From positions 992,001-1,056,000 of the forward strand of contig NZ_JARUMJ010000001.1 of the NCBI RefSeq assembly GCF_036898465.1: a DNA stretch of 64,000 nt, in the 5' to 3' direction. Below, piece after piece: positions 63,681 through 64,000 of the stretch. Numbering within the stretch: the stretch's first letter is position 1; each line of letters opens with the position of its first letter. The translations under genes and the position numbers were made by a program. The notes beneath the pieces are model-generated. The model was not told the origin of the DNA, ran no database searches, and saw nothing but the letters and a program-made list of their open reading frames with translations. Origin of the DNA: Streptomyces sp. B21-105. GTDB lineage: Bacteria > Actinomycetota > Actinomycetes > Streptomycetales > Streptomycetaceae.

Positions 63681-64000
63681 GTGGGTTTCTGTGATTTCCC
63701 CCTGGCAGACAAGCTGTGCGCCGTCGGCGACGCAGTCGATTTCGCCTCGGACCCCGGCAAGGCCATCGGTGACTGGATGGCGAAGTCCGCCGGTGAACTG
63801 GCCGCCGCCGCAGCCGATCTGGCCGCCGAGGCCGTCAACACCACCACGAAGGTCGACCTCAACGCGTCGTGGTTCGTCGACAACTACGAGATGCTGCTGC
63901 CTCTGGGCCTGGTCCTGCTGGTCGCCACATTCTGCGCACAACTGGTCCGGGCCGCCATCCGACGCGACGGACAAGCCCTGGCACAAGCGTTCACCGGCAC
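63681..64000 (+). CDS. VirB6/TrbL-like membrane protein, N-terminal part (continues past window)
   Basis: The frame runs from GTG 63681 to the window edge (at least 106 codons). It begins MGFCDFPLADKLCAVGDAVDF, followed by an Ala-rich helix (SAGELAAAAADLAAEAVN), then a transmembrane helix (MLLPLGLVLLVATFCAQLVRA). This is the start pattern of the multi-helix VirB6/TrbL channel proteins in Streptomyces transfer clusters. Edge-truncated. Confidence 0.8.
   Translation, partial: MGFCDFPLADKLCAVGDAVDFASDPGKAIGDWMAKSAGELAAAAADLAAEAVNTTTKVDLNASWFVDNYEMLLPLGLVLLVATFCAQLVRAAIRRDGQALAQAFTG

Overview
This 64-kb window is high-GC actinobacterial DNA, almost certainly Streptomyces. The signs are GTG and TTG starts next to ATG, start/stop overlaps of the ATGA, GTGA and TTGA type, a WhiB-like protein, DUF317, DUF2637 and DUF4913 proteins, a class-E-sortase-type LAHTG surface protein, and a TTA (bldA-type) codon. 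A MobC-like protein, a relaxase, and the first genes of an actinobacterial type-IV-secretion-like transfer cluster point to a conjugative plasmid or large integrative conjugative element. No chromosome-core housekeeping genes are present.

Layout. (1) 0.2-7.1 kb, plus strand: replication/control and mobilisation module (HTH protein with in-gene iterons, zinc-finger protein, WhiB-like protein, DUF2637 protein with clustered GGGGACCG octamers, small proteins, MobC-like protein, relaxase). (2) 7.5-11.1 kb: zinc-ribbon protein, lipoprotein, membrane protein and a DUF317 operon. (3) 11.2-25.2 kb: an accessory patchwork. A DUF3800 / nucleoside-deoxyribosyltransferase-like / methyltransferase / NAD-dependent reductase cassette is bracketed by 55-bp inverted repeats. 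It is followed by a GNAT gene between weaker inverted repeats, a PCC-domain/APH pair, unknown genes, two GFA-family genes and several decayed genes (UvrD-like helicase tail, DnaE2-type polymerase tail, an amber-interrupted gene). (4) 25.4-39 kb: a monovalent-cation/pH island with a KhtT/KhtU pair, a second KhtU-like antiporter, a NhaP2-like antiporter, a TrkA-type protein (frameshifted), SPFH/NfeD membrane proteins, a CBS protein and a NarL-type two-component system. (5) 39.1-45.2 kb: a block of three recombinase-family genes plus a TnpC-like protein, all overlapping by 4 nt, probably an inserted mobile element. (6) 45.5-60.3 kb, minus strand: an almost gapless run of about 20 genes from an orphan DNA methyltransferase to the LAHTG surface protein. 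It includes DUF4913, a RelE-like protein, two DUF317 proteins, and an ATP-grasp ligase / MFS / HAD set with a second MFS and two HxlR-type regulators. (7) 60.8-64 kb, plus strand: start of the transfer operon (NlpC/P60 hydrolase, SH3-like secreted protein, DUF6112/VirB2-like, transfer-channel accessory protein, VirB6-like protein cut by the window edge).

The two big operons in (6) and (7) diverge from a 450-bp region that holds a large symmetric inverted repeat (60440-60558), a good candidate for the shared control or cis-acting site of the transfer programme. The most novel-looking system is the ATP-grasp/MFS/HAD/HxlR set built into the element's own long operon: a small-molecule ligase with exporters and regulators carried as if it were part of the core plasmid machinery. 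No tRNA, rRNA or CRISPR was recognised. All functional calls rest on reading motifs and remembered family patterns; no database search was run.
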